A DNA stretch of 64,000 nt, taken from assembly GCA_017311185.1 (NCBI GenBank), contig JAESUZ010003107.1, positions 1,278,285-1,342,284 on the forward strand, written 5' to 3'. Origin of the DNA: Proteles cristata cristata. Lineage: Eukaryota > Chordata > Mammalia > Carnivora > Hyaenidae. Under the pieces are notes generated by a model, which was not told where the DNA came from, made no database searches, and was given only the letters and a program-made list of their open reading frames with translations. Position 1 is the first letter of the stretch. Every line of letters starts with the position of its first letter. The translations under genes were made by a program, and so were the position numbers. Shown in pieces: positions 35,054-46,470 of this stretch.

Positions 35054-36492
35054 CTGGGTCCAGAACGGGAAGGACTGACAATAAGGAATTCTACAGAAAA
35101 GCACTGACAGATGAAATTTTGTAATCGTACAGAAAACTGGTTGAAAATGCAATAGATGGAGGTTTTACAGACATGAACGTTTCGTCTCTGAAATTACTGT
35201 GAATATTTAACAAACACTTGAGCTAAGTTATGAAATGAGTAGCAAATTATCAGCAAAAGATCCTGTACTTTTTTCCAAAGCGTAATTTTCTGATGTTAAC
35301 TTCCTTCCCCTGACTTGTCTAGGTTTCGTAATGTAAAAGACTTTGTGTTTTATGGAGTCAGACAGAAAAAGAGTAAATCAAAGATGTCTTAAGATTGCAT
35401 TTGGCACTGTGCTCTTTGCAAATATTTACTTTTGTAGTTGGAGAGGCTCTTAATTTTAACAAAATGTTTTATGTAAGGCACAATAGGAAGTTAGTCCTCC
35501 CTGCACTTCCTCCTCTTAGTCTGAAGTTGCTTCTGAAGGGCTAAATTGGATCCAAAAAAAAAACCTTGTCCGCTTTTCAAAGAATTAATCATTTGCCAGG
35601 GAAAAACATTCCACTTTAAGGTAGTTCAAAAAGAGCAGACCTGGAACTCTACTCCTGGTGAAATTGTTTGGAAAAACATGATCTTGCAAAAAGTTTTCAA
35701 GAAAAACAAAGGAGAATTCTGCTATGAAGAACAAAGAACATCACGTACGCATCCTCCACAGCTGACAGTAGCTCAGGAGGCAGCGTTAGACAGTGGTGGG
35801 TGATGTGGGTCACCTCTTGGTCTAATTCTCTGCTTTTCCTCATTTTCCTGTGAACTGGTTTCCGTCAGTTCTGCAGCCTCAAGCACATATGATCAATATA
35901 GAGGGTGGCAAGTAGGGGTGGAGGCTGAAGCAGACAGGGGGTGCTCAGCACAGAGTAGCCCTTTGCCAGGTGCAGGTCTGCCCGCCCACGTCCTGGGCGC
36001 CTCCCTGCTGGTACCTGTGAAGCCCCCAGACACTCACCTGGGAAGAAGGAAGATCTGCCTGGAGACCCAATCCCAGACAAACTCTGTGGGAAAAGCTAAT
36101 CTTTGTTCCATTCCTCTTTCACATCATGTCATAAAATCTGAGGACAACAGCTGATTATTTTTTTCTTCAAAGAATGAAAATCAAGCAGAAGTGATTCTCC
36201 TCTTTGGAACAAAAAGCACATGAATGCCAAACCTTTCCTCTGTTGGACTGGACACTGTAACCAGATAAGAAATGTATGGCCATCAGTGAATGTAAATAAG
36301 CTACTGTTGCTGTGTGCTCTCTATGCTCCTGTTTATTGTATTGAACAGTTGGCATTAAACCTTCAGAAGTTGCCTAGTGCTCCTTGGCTAACTGTTCAGA
36401 GAGGAGAAATAGATATATTTTAAAGAATGTTTTGCTAATGAAAAGAGTAAATATTTTTGTTTAAATCAGAAATAAATTTCAATTATTTTGTA
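35054..36492 (+). other. CDS1: CDS1 3' untranslated region (proximal form)
   Basis: Sequence from the stop to the first good AATAAA. It is free of SINEs, as expected for a UTR. A purine-rich open frame of 85 codons at 35546-35803 resembles nothing I know. A longer UTR form may run to about 37,685. Confidence 0.75.
36471..36476 (+). terminator. CDS1: Poly(A) signal AATAAA, CDS1 proximal
   Basis: AATAAATTTCAATTATTTTG is followed by a T-rich stretch. Cleavage would fall near 36,490. Confidence 0.65.
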
Positions 36493-39375
36493 TTTCCGTT
36501 CTACTACTCTACCTGAGATAACATATCTGCTTGGGATCCCTGGATGTAAATCTATAACTGCCAGTTTCATCACGTGCACCACACGATTATAGTGGAGTTA
36601 AACTCATACCAAGAGTCTAATTTTTTGGTTTGGCACGTGTGGCTGGTTTATCTGCCCCGGAGGTGCTCAGTCAGTGTCATTTCATACTAGCCCATGAGAA
36701 CCTAGCAACTGGCACTGGGAATGTTATTACAGGAGGGAATGATTCCTTTCAAAGTCAGGCTACCTACAAGTTCTTGTTCAGCACCTCTCATTTGTATTTG
36801 CCTCATTAAAAGCTCCAAATGTTGATCCTAAAAGAATTTAGATTAGCAAAGTTTAAAAAATAAAAAATTTGTAGCAGGAACTTACGTTGAAAACCTGGTG
36901 ATTTGAACAGTTAAGAACTGCTTGGAGACACACAGTTCCTTCCGCATTTCTCTTTAAAGTGATGGGCGAGGCGCTGCGATACAGAATTATAAAAGCATTA
37001 CTGAATACATGTATTATAAAATCAATAATATTATAAACAAAATATGAAGCTAGAAGTATTTGGGGTTACAGTAATAGCTTTTCTCAAATATGGTTTTAGA
37101 GGTGGGTGTACATTATTCTATATGTAAAAAAGTAAATTCTTTAACAGAGCTCTAAAGACTGACCTTTTTAGTGTACTTTTATAGCATGTATATTAAAATA
37201 GAATATATTTTAACAAAAGATTGCCATAAAACCCAGAATTTGATCATTTTTATACTTGCACCATGAAGAGGGCTTAAATTCCATTGTAGGAATGTGGTGG
37301 CAGAAAAAGATGACTAGGGACTTCCTTCACAGTAATGGCTAATTGCTCCAAATTTGCTGTCTTTGGAGGTACTCTCATTGTATTAACTGCTTGATTTATT
37401 AACCTGTGGGATACAAATGTTTCGTCAGTGCTTTTCCCATTGTCTTGGTGCATATACATTTACTGTCGGTGAATAAAAAGACCACACCCATGCCCACGCC
37501 CTTCCTTGGTACTTTGGTTTGAACAAAGACAGTATCACCTTGTTCAGTGAAAACGACAAAAGTAGAAACCGTGGACACATACTGTATATGGGTGGGAGAT
37601 AGCTTATGATTTGTGTCAATGAGTTCTCTGAATCTTTTACTGAAATTGAGATAGGATAATAAAATTGAAACAATCACATTTTAACTTTGTTGTGCCATTT
37701 TCTCATTGGAGAAGAATCATTCGTTCATTCAACTGGTGGTTACAGAGTGACAGCTGATGTGTAAGCATCGCCTACTGTGTATGTTCCATCACCAGCCTCG
37801 ACAGTGACACCTTCAGATCTGGGATGTGTGGTTCTGTGATGATGGAACATGTGTGTTTGTTGAGAGGAGATGATGTCCTCTTTATAGAGGACTGAAGTTT
37901 TGTGATATTTTCCACTGTTTATAATTACATATTTAGTTTTGGGAATCTCTGATCTAGTCCCCACCAGAGCTGTAAGCTATATGGACTCTGAATAGCGTCA
38001 GTTTTGATCAACCATTGTGTTTCCTGTGTCTGGCTCCTGTGTCTGGCTCCTGTGCCCCGCACTCTTGAGGCCCTCAAGCTTCTGAACAATGAAGGAGTGT
38101 GGAGTCTTAAGACCCAGCTGTGTTCATTCCTACTGGCCTTTCTTGGATAGCCCCTCCTTGCCTGCCCCAGTTTTCATTTTGCATGACTCTAAAATGGATG
38201 TCATTATTCCTAGTTCCTAGAGTTACGGATTAAGTAAAAACTCCTATGAATGTAGCATGATTTTGTCCAGCATAGAGGAGCTGGTTAGTAATCCTTAGTT
38301 TCCTTTCTTCTTCCTGTCTACTCGTCTGTTGCCCGTATCCAGTGCAAAGTGACAGTTCGGTAGAGCTGACCAAAAAGGTAACCACATTTGGCCACTTACG
38401 ATTTAGGTGGTGTTAACATTAAGAGTTCCTTGAATGGTAGACAACCCATCTGTTCAATTCAGCAAACCTAGAATGTTTCCTAGACATCCAGCACTGTGCT
38501 TCGTCTGTCCCCAAGAACAAGAACTATAGTTCTCTGCTTAGTCACAGACAGAGGTAAATGCTGTATGAAGTGGGTGTTGATTGGGGCAATGACAAATGTA
38601 TAAACCAGAGGGGGGAATGGGAGACGACCATTCTGATCTCCACAGAGGATCTATCTGCCCTATGGACTGTCCACAGCCAGTTCTTGCCATCTGCTCCAGA
38701 AACTTTACAAAGTTTAAAAGGCAGGCCTTAACAAGGGGCTCCACTGCAGATGTTGTATGTTGTGTCTGCAAATAAAAAGTCAGGTCTAGAAAATTGAACC
38801 AAAATCAGATATCTGACCTACCTTAATCCCATTGTTTTCCTGTGCAAAGGGGGAGAACATTTGTGAATCATTAGGTAACATCGAGAGTCATTTAGTAAGT
38901 GCTGATGAATGAAACGCTGTTTGATAATGGCAGAGTGAGTTACTACAAGGAGCTGAGAAAATACAGCTTGGTTCTCTAATTGTATACAAAGGACATGTGG
39001 CTGTAAAGAAAAAGCCTTGTTGCTCACATAGAAAAAATGAGGGACAGACCACCCAACAGTAGCCTCTTAGAGGATGAAATCTCAAACTGCTGTCAAACCT
39101 ACAGCACAACAGTATGGTTTGAGGCATAAGCTCTCCACCTTCTTTCCATCGTGCATCCTGCTTGAGTTTGATGGGTCCAGACAGCTTTCTGTTCAAAAAT
39201 GTGCAATGTCAAACTTCAGACAGGACCTAAAAGAGTGATAAGTTGGGAGAAGGTTTTTGAGTAATATATTACATATATTTTTGATCAGTTTTAATCTCAA
39301 AAACTTGTGAAGAAAAGGAACCCAAAGGCTTTAGCTAGTAAAGGTAAGACACACATTTGAACTGTTTGCAATTCT
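36493..39375 (+). other. Intergenic or distal CDS1 3' UTR, no element recognised
   Basis: No SINE, L1 or gene recognised. It includes a second poly(A) signal at 37658 and a short duplication of GTGTCTGGCTCCT near 38030. Open frames in this stretch (for example 37399-37677, 38888-39196) have no recognisable domain. Confidence 0.6.
37658..37663 (+). terminator. CDS1: Candidate distal poly(A) signal AATAAA for CDS1
   Basis: GATAATAAAATTGAAACAAT is followed by CTTTGTTGTGCC, a GU-rich downstream element. Use would give a 3' UTR of about 2.6 kb. Which site is used cannot be decided from sequence alone. Confidence 0.45.
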
Positions 39376-39807
39376 ATTTTTTTCAACAGCTTTATCAAGA
39401 TACAGTTTATGTACCATAGCATTGTACAGCCATCACCACATCCAATTTGAGACTATTTCCATCACTCTACCAAGTTCCCTGGTGCCCATTTGCAACTAAA
39501 CCCCCCACTCCAACCCTCAGTCTTAGGCAGCTACTACTCTGCTCTCTGTCTCTGTATATAACTTGCTTTTTCTGTACATGTCATCTAGTGGAGTCATACC
39601 TTAGGTAGCGTTTTGCATCTGGCAGTACTTCGTTCCTTTTTATGAATACCATATGTGGTGGACCTACTTACCAGTGGCATTTGGATCTTTTCCAATTTTT
39701 GGTTATGAAAGACATTACTATGAATATTTGTGGCCATGTCTGTGGTTATGTCCTCATTTCAGATTTCTAAAGGTGGAATTTCAGGGTCATATGATATTTA
39801 ACTTTTT

Positions 39808-40014
39808 TTAAAAAATATTTTTTAATGTTTATTTTAGAGAGACAGAGTGTGAGTGGCAGAGGGGCAGAGAGTGAAGGAGACACAGAATCCAAAACAGGCT
39901 CCAGGCTCCAAGTTGTTAGCACAGAGCCCGATGTGGGGCTTAAACTCACGAACTTTGGGATCATGACATGGGCCAAAGTCAGACGCTTAACCAACTGAGC
40001 CACCCAGCTGCCCC
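39808..40014 (-). mobile_element. Felid-type SINE, first of a same-site pair
   Basis: A minus copy ending CACCCAGCTGCCCC. It is flanked on the left by ATGATATTTAACTTTTT and on the right by TATGTTTAACTTTT, two versions of one target site. Confidence 0.94.
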
Positions 40015-40028
40015 TATGTTTAACTTTT

Positions 40029-40230
40029 TTTTTTTTAATTTTTTTTAATGTTTTATTTATTTCCAGGAGAGAAAGAGACAGCGTGAGCAGGGAAGGGTCA
40101 GAGAGAGAGGCAGTCACAGACTGAAACAGGCTCCAGGCTCTGAGAGACGTGGGGCTCAAACCCACGAACCGCGAGATCATGACCTAAGTGAAAGTCGGAC
40201 GCTTAACCGACTAAGCCACCCAGGCGCCCC
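40029..40230 (-). mobile_element. Young felid SINE, CTAGGAG-type, internally deleted, second of a pair
   Basis: A minus copy with TTATTTCCAGGAGAG, GACCTAAGTGAAAGTCGG and CCGACTAAGCC. The perfect duplication TATGTTTAACTTTT lies at 40015-40028 and 40231-40244. The segment CTGGCAGTCAGCACAGAGCC is missing between CTCTGAG and GACGTGGGGC. Confidence 0.95.
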
Positions 40231-40645
40231 TATGTTTAACTTTTAAAGAAATGCCCAAGCTGTCTAAAGTGGGTGTACACTCTTACATTCCTGCATGCAG
40301 TATACAAGGGCTCCAGTTTCTCTACAGCCTCACCAAAACTCAGCACCGTCAGTCTTTATAATGATAGCCATTCTCGCTGGAATATAGAGGATCTCGCGGT
40401 GATTTCAGTTTCATTTCCCTAATGGCTAATGGTGCTGAGCATCTTTTCATGTGCTTCTTTGCCATTAGTAGATCTTCCCTGATGAAATGTCTATTTATGT
40501 CTTTGCCCGTTTTTACATGGGGTCATTTTTCTTCTTCTTGACTTATAAGAGATCGTTATATATCCTGGATAGCAAACCCCTTATCAAATTCGTGACTTGC
40601 AATTATTCTCTTCCAGGCTGTAGTTTTTTGTCTTTTGATTTCTCT

Positions 40646-40702
40646 GTCTCTTCCCTTTCCTTTCTTCCCTTTATTTCCTTTCCTTTCCTCTTTTTTATTC
40701 TT
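40646..40702 (+). repeat. TTTCC-rich low-complexity tract
   Basis: A run of TTTCC/TTCCT units lies between two L1 pieces and may be the decayed A-tail of the following minus-strand L1. Confidence 0.7.
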
Positions 40703-41631
40703 AAGACTTTTTTAAAAAGTAAAGTTCAGAGTAAAGTTGAGGGGAAGGCATGGACATTTCCCATAAACCCTCTGCTCTGCATCCCCCCATCTACCCACCA
40801 CCAGATTCATGGGCTATTATTTACATCCCCAATCAGAGTTGGGCATTTATTACAACTGATAAACTTGTGCTGACACAGCATAGTCACCCAAGTACACAAT
40901 TTATATCAGGGTTCATTATTGGTGATGTACATTCTTTGGATTTGGAAAAATGTATAATATATACCCGTCATTATGGAATTATACAGAGAATTTTCACTGC
41001 CCTAAAAATCCTTTGTGCTTTCCCTGTTCATTCCTCCCCAAACCCCTAATCCCCAATATTTTCAGGAATCAGAGTTTTGCCTTTCCCAGAATGTTCTCTA
41101 GCTGGAATATAGTTGGAATCGTACAGTATGTAGCCTTTTCAGATGGGCTTCTTTCACTTAATAATACACATTTAAGCTTCCTCGTTCTTTTCATGGTTTC
41201 ATAGCTTATTTCTCAGTGCTGAATGATGGTCCATTGTCTGGATGTACCACAGTTTATCCATACTGAAGGACTTCCTGCTTGCTTCTGAGTTTTGGCAATT
41301 ATGAATAAAGCTGCTGTAAACATCAGTGTGCTGTAACATCAGGTTTTGGGTGAACATAATTTTTCATCTCCCTTGGGTAGAATTTACCAAGATTTATAGT
41401 TGATGGATCACTTGGTTAAGTATATGTTCAGTTTTGTAAGAAACTGCTAAGCTGTCTTCCAAAGTGGCTGTACCATTCTGCATTCTTACCAGCAGCGAAT
41501 AAGAATTCCAATGAATTCACCTCCAGGCCAGCATTTGGCTTAGTTGATACTCTAGAGTTTAGGCATCCTAATAGACATGGAAGTGTTTTAACTGGAGTTT
41601 CCCCAATGATGTATGATGCAGAGCATCTTTT

Positions 41632-42561
41632 TTTAAACAAGAAGTTTATTTAAACAACGAGACATTTGACTTGAAGGGAAAACGACAGGATTTATTTCTT
41701 TCTGATTTATCCCTGCTTAAAGACAGACTGCCTTACATGTAACAACTCCGTACGAAAAGTTATAAAATTGTCCTTGAATTTACAAGGAGAAATAAAAGAA
41801 AACATTAAATTCTCCAATCAAACAAGGTATGCAAGGATTTTTCTGTGTTTTTTTTTCATTAAACAGTGAGAGCAAAATAACTTACTGGAACATAAAGGTA
41901 AGAGCTGAATGAACATGCCACTAATGGAGAAAGGGAGTATTTTCATAGAATCAGTATTTTTCCACATCCCATCTCCATTTGATATTGATCAAAACATACC
42001 ATTGGCCATTTAGTTAAAAAAAATGCAATGTGCTTGTACACATATAATTTATATACAATAAAGGGAGAAGGAGAAAATGAAAGAATAGAGACAATTATAT
42101 TGTAGTAGTCATAATGTGGTAGAAACAAGCTGGTTTTCTAATTGAGAATGTCTTCTTGGTCTGGAGGAACAGAGTTCTGGAGTGAAATAGCAGATTCCCT
42201 TTTATATCAGACACTGCCTTTCTGCCACTGGGACACATCATTTGTATCTTCATCTTCCATCTCCAACTGTGTGGGTGTGTCTTCCACTGATTGGCTGCCC
42301 ATCCAATCAGAATCTGATCTGCCTTACTGACAAACCCTTTAAAGTAGCAGCAGCCCACCTTGCTTCAGAAATCCACAGGTTTCTTATTCTGTATGATAAA
42401 AGAGCATACAGCTATTTTCAGCTTCTGGAATCTGAAAGCTGAAGAATCCATGGGCTTTTTGTTGGCCATGGTGAGTGCAGAAGTCTTCTCAGCTGCTGCT
42501 TCACTGAAGAGGTCCAGGTCTGCACGGCTGAGCACAGAAGCAGCACCAGCAGCAGCAGAAC
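41632..42561 (-). pseudogene. SUMO2 processed pseudogene, minus strand
   Basis: On the minus strand a start-like ATG at 42469 (MANKKP) is followed, after a garbled and shortened middle, by blocks typical of SUMO2: GLSVRQIRF, LDGQPIS and, in another frame, DTPTQLEMEDEDTNDVSQ. A TGA lies at 42207-42209. The coding remnant is about 263 bp against 288 bp for SUMO2, with an in-frame stop after RQIRF, at least one frameshift and loss of the C-terminal QQTGG. The following stretch (CTCCAGAACTCTGTTC, CTCAATTAGAAAAC, CATTAGTGGCATG) matches the SUMO2 3' UTR as I recall it. It has no introns and has AATAAA at 41650-41645, a T-run at its left end, and flanking AGCATCTTTT / AACATCTTTT duplications inside an L1. 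It cannot encode a working SUMO. Confidence 0.88.
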
Positions 42562-42840
42562 AACATCTTTTCATATGCTTGGCCTCTGTACATCTTGTCT
42601 GGGTGAGATGCCCATTAAGGTCTTTGACCCATTTTTCTTTTAATAGGGTTGTTTCCTTACTGTTAAGAGTTCTTGTATATTTTGGACGACAGACCTTTAT
42701 CACATGTGTCTTTTGCAAATATTTTCTACCAGTCTGTGGCTTATCTTCTCATTCTCTTGACATTATCTTTAGCAGGACAGAAATTTTAATTTTGAGTCCA
42801 ACTAACCAATTCCTTCTTTCATGAATCATGCCTTTGATGT

Positions 42841-42930
42841 TGTAACTATGATGTAGTTACTATGTGGTATATAGCTATTACTTAGCTGCTATGATGTAGT
42901 AACTATGATGTAACAACTTAGATGTTGTCT
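42841..42930 (+). repeat. Imperfect short tandem repeat around TATGATGTAG
   Basis: AACTATGATGTA occurs twice, with related units (TTACTATGTGG, TGCTATGATGTAG) between. It replaces sequence expected in the L1 at this place, so it is a local expansion. Confidence 0.7.
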
Positions 42931-43076
42931 TCCAGGTTTTCTGTTATATTCTAGCTTTATAGTTTTGCATTTTACACTTAGGTTTATGAGCCATTGAGGT
43001 AATTTCTGTAAAATGTGTCACACCTGTGTCTACATTTGTTTTTACATGTGGATGTCCAGTTGTTTTAGTACCTTTT

Positions 43077-43269
43077 AAAATTTTATTTTGAGAGAGAGGG
43101 ACAGTATGAGTGGGGGAGGGGCAGAGAGAGACGGGGAGAGAGAGAATCCCAAGCAGGCTTTGTGCTGTCAGCATGGAGCCTGATACAAGGCTTGCTCTCA
43201 CAGACTATGAGATCATGACTTGAGCTGAAATTAATAGTTGGATGCTTAACTGAGACATCTAGGCACCCC
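43077..43269 (-). mobile_element. Carnivore SINE, minus, in L1
   Basis: It runs from TTTTATTTTGAGAGAGAGG to the decayed head ACATCTAGGCACCCC, with CAAGCAGG and CTGTCAGCATGGAGCC in between. It lies in the ancient L1. Confidence 0.9.
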
Positions 43270-43431
43270 AATAGGTTTTTTTAAATAGATTGTCTTTATC
43301 AAATTGATGATGTTCTCCTCTATTCCTATTTATTGGTAGATTTTATCATGAATGAGTGTTGAATTTTGTCACTATATTTTTGCATCTACTGATATTATTG
43401 ATCATAAAGAATTTTCTTTTATCACCTTTTT

Positions 43432-43762
43432 TTTCTTATTTTAAAGTAAGCTCCACACCCAGGGTGGAGCCTAATGTGGGGCTTGAACTCATAACCCTGA
43501 GATCAAGACCTTAGCTGAGATCAAGAGTCAGATGGTTGGGGCACCTGGGTGCCTTGGTCAGTTGAGTACTCTACTCTTGATTTTGGCTCAGGTCATGATC
43601 CCAGGTTCATGGGATCAAGCTCCATGTAATGGTCCATGCTGACCATGGGGCCTGCTTAAGATTCATTCTCTCTCTCTCTCTCCCCCTCCCCTGCTTGGAC
43701 GCTCTCTCTTTAAAATAATAATTTAAAAAGACAGACACTTAACTGAGCCACCCAGGCACCCC
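43432..43762 (-). mobile_element. Older carnivore SINE, minus, split by a younger SINE
   Basis: The left part runs from TTTTAAAGTAAGCTCCACACC to GAGTCAGATGGTT. The right part is ACTTAACTGAGCCACCCAGG through CACCCC. The two halves join into one minus copy if the plus SINE at 43539-43727 is removed. Confidence 0.9.
43539..43727 (+). mobile_element. Felid-type SINE nested inside another SINE
   Basis: A plus copy with GGGGCACCTGGGTGCCTTGG, TTTGGCTCAGGTCATGATCC, a CTCTCTCT tract and an A-rich tail. AGTCAGATGGTT before it and AGACAGACACTT after it look like decayed target duplications. Confidence 0.9.
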
Positions 43763-45115
43763 TCTCTTTTAGCCAGTTGATGTGATGGCTTATATTAATT
43801 GATTTTCAAATTTGAACCAGGCTAATGCTGCATACTTGGGATAAGTTCCCCCCTTTTTTTTTTAGAATTCTAGCATCTGTATTCATGACAGATAATGGTT
43901 TGTAGTTTTCTTGTAATGTTTTTGTCTGGATTTGGTATTAGGGTAATGCTGGCCTCATAGAATGAGTATGAAGTATCTGCATTTAATCTCCAAAAAAGAT
44001 TGTAGGGAACTGATAGGATTTATTTCTTAAATGTTTGGTAGAATTCACCAGTGGACCCATCTAAGCCTGGTGCTTTCTGTTTTGGAAGATAACTAATTAT
44101 TGATTCAATTTCTTTAATAGTCAAAGTTTGGCAATTTGCCTTGGCAAATTATGTCTTTCATGGAATTGGTCTATTTCACTGAGGTTATCAGATTTGTGGA
44201 TAAGAGTTTTTCATAGTGTTTATTATTCTTTTCATTTCCATAGGATCTGTAGTGATGTTCTTCCTTTTCCGATATTAATCTGTAACCTGTATCTCCTCCC
44301 CTTCTCTCTCTTTCTTTTTCTGAGTAGTCTGGCTTAAGGATTACTGATTTTCTTGTTTTTTTTTTAAAGAACCAGCTTTTGATTTCATTGATTTTCTGTG
44401 ATGATCCGTATCAAATCTATATTGATTTTTTAAATTACACTGATTTCTGGTCTAAATCTTATTTCTTTTGTTCTCCTGCTTATGTGGGATTTAACTTGCT
44501 CTTCTTTTTCTATTTTCTAAGGTAGAAAATTTATTTTTTTCTAATATATGCATTCAGTGATACAAATTTCCTTCTAAGCACTGCTTACACTGCATCTCAC
44601 AAATTTTGATAAGTTGTGTTTTCATTTTCATTTAGCTCAAAATATTTTTCTCTTGACATTTCTTCTTTGGCTAATGGGTTATTTAGAAGTGTGGTGTTTA
44701 ATCTCCGTGTATTTGGGGATTTTCTTGTTATTGATTTCTAGTATAATTCCTTCATGGCCTGAGAGCAGACACTGTATAATTTCTAATCTTTTAAAATCAC
44801 TAAGATGTATTTTATGCTCGAGAATGTGATTTTGGTGAACATTCCATGTGAGCCTGAGAAGCATGTGTATTCTGCTGTTATTGGGTGAAATAGTCCATAG
44901 ATGCCATTGATATCCAGCTGATCAATGGGGTTGAGTTCTACTATGTCCTTATTGATTTTCTATCTGCTAAATCTGTCCATCTCTGATTGTGGCATGTTGA
45001 AATCTTCCACTATCATCAGGACTTCAAGGAGAAACAGATGAATGCATGTAGTTTTTGGCTCACATAGTTTGACATTCAGTTGTTAAGTGTATGGCTTGAC
45101 TTTCTTAATGGTTAT

Positions 45116-45790
45116 CTTTTGAAGTTTGTTGCCTTTTAATTTTGATGGTATTCAATTAGTTTTGTCTGTTGAGAATCCTGTGAACTGTGTCAAGTTCAGC
45201 CAGGAGTATGTGGATCACCCAGACCTTCTCCAAGTCTCCAATGTGCATGTGCATAGCCTCATCCAAGAATGTGCTTGGTTCAACCACACAATTCCAGGCT
45301 TATGGGGCCATTAGCTCACCCCACTCAACTCTTTGCTGAGATTGTCACTTCCACTGATAACTTTACTGGGTTCAGGCTTCACCCACTGTTTCAAATCTAG
45401 TGAGTCCTCTTTAACAGCTGGGATCCTCATAGTTCTATCCTGCTCCGACCAAACCTCCATGCCAACTAAGTTGGCAGGGGAATGAGAATAGCCTGGGGAA
45501 AGAACTGCATTAACTCCCACTGTGCAGCAGTATTTCAGGCATAAATATCACTCATATTGTTGTATATCTTTCTTTGATTTCCAGGGCATTGGAATAATCA
45601 ATTTTGTCCAGCTATATAGATCCTTGTTGTGAAGAGGCTATGCCAGTCTCTCCCTTAGCCATAGATGGAAATCCCACACTGGCAATTCTGTTTTGTAGCA
45701 GGAGAAGAGAGAGGTCTTGATCCAAATATGACACCCTCAGCTGAGGATCAGTGATCAAGTGTACATACACACTCATAAAAAATATAAAAA
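45116..45790 (+). other. Intergenic, nothing recognised
   Basis: Sequence after the ancient L1 with no element or gene I can name. An open frame at 45126-45314 has no recognisable domain. Confidence 0.5.
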
Positions 45791-45793
45791 TAG

Positions 45794-46039
45794 GGGCACC
45801 TGGGTGACTCAGATGGTTAAGCATCCAACTTCAGCTCAGGTCCTGATCTCACGGTTCATGGGTTCAAGCCCTGAGTTGGGCTCTGTGCTGACAGCTCAGA
45901 GCCTGGAGCCTGCTTTGGATTCTGTGTCTCCCTCTCTGCCTCTTCCCCACTTGTGCTAACTCCCTCTCACTCTCACTCTCACATGCGCTCTCTCTCTCTC
46001 TCTCTCTCTCTCAAAAATAACATTAAAGAAAATGAAAAT
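45794..46039 (+). mobile_element. Felid-type SINE, first of three in tandem
   Basis: A plus copy with GGGGCACCTGGGTGACTCAG, an enlarged CTCACTCTCACTCTCA/(CT)n part and the tail AAAATAACATTAAAGAAAAT. Confidence 0.93.
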
Positions 46040-46257
46040 GGGGCACCTGGGTGGCTCAGTTGGTTAAGTAACTGATTCTTGATTTCTGTTCAGGTCATGA
46101 TCTCATGGTTTGTGAGCTCAAGCCCTGCTTTGGGCTCTGTGCTGACAGTGTGGAGCCTGCCTGGGATTCTCTCTCCCTCTCTCAGCTCCTCTTCCACTCA
46201 TGCAGATGTATTCTCTCACTCTCTGAAAATAAATAAACTTTAGAAAAAATAAAAATA
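46040..46257 (+). mobile_element. Felid-type SINE, second of three in tandem
   Basis: A plus copy with GGGGCACCTGGGTGGCTCAG, directly after the A-rich tail of the first. Its own tail ends AAAAAATAAAAATA. Confidence 0.93.
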
Positions 46258-46426
46258 GGGGCGCCTGGGTGGCTTAGTTGGTTAAGTGTCCGACTTTCGC
46301 TTAGGTCATGATCTCGCAGTTCTTGGGTTCGAGCCCCGCGTCAGGCTCTGTGCTGACTGCCAGCTCGGAGCTTGGAGCCTATTTCAGAGTCTGTATCTCC
46401 CTCTTTCTCTGACCCTCCCCTGTTCA

Positions 46427-46470
<44 letters not shown>

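Larger units (their letters stand above)
39380..40645 (-). mobile_element. Old L1 3' end, minus strand, 5'-truncated
   Basis: Reversed L1 3' UTR and ORF2 C-terminal DNA: 'tcatctagtggagtcatacc', 'ggtggaatttcagggtcat', 'tcatttccctaatggctaat' and 'agcatcttttcatgtgcttc'. Two SINEs are stacked in it at 39808 and 40029. A TTTCC-rich tract separates it from the next L1. Confidence 0.88.
40703..45115 (-). mobile_element. Ancient L1 (L1ME-like), minus strand, interrupted
   Basis: A reversed L1ME-type 3' UTR begins near 40703: 'gagaattttcactgcccta', 'gtatgtagccttttcagat', 'ccattgtctggatgtacca'. ORF2 follows in reverse ('aagaactgccaagct' region near 41450, reverse-transcriptase part at 43.85-44.1 kb, endonuclease-proximal part EINNKKIPKY at 44.7 kb). 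It is interrupted by a SUMO2 pseudogene (41632-42561) and SINEs at 43077 and 43432. No intact frame remains. Confidence 0.88.

Noticed and set aside
39767..40180. A 137-codon minus-strand open frame
   Set aside because: It runs through two SINE copies; the protein is translated SINE sequence with no gene support.
42360..42824. A 154-codon plus-strand open frame
   Set aside because: It is antisense to the SUMO2 pseudogene and the L1 and resembles no protein.
46258..46340. tRNA-like A- and B-box sequence
   Set aside because: These are the internal promoter parts of tRNA-derived SINEs. There is no complete cloverleaf, so no tRNA gene is called.
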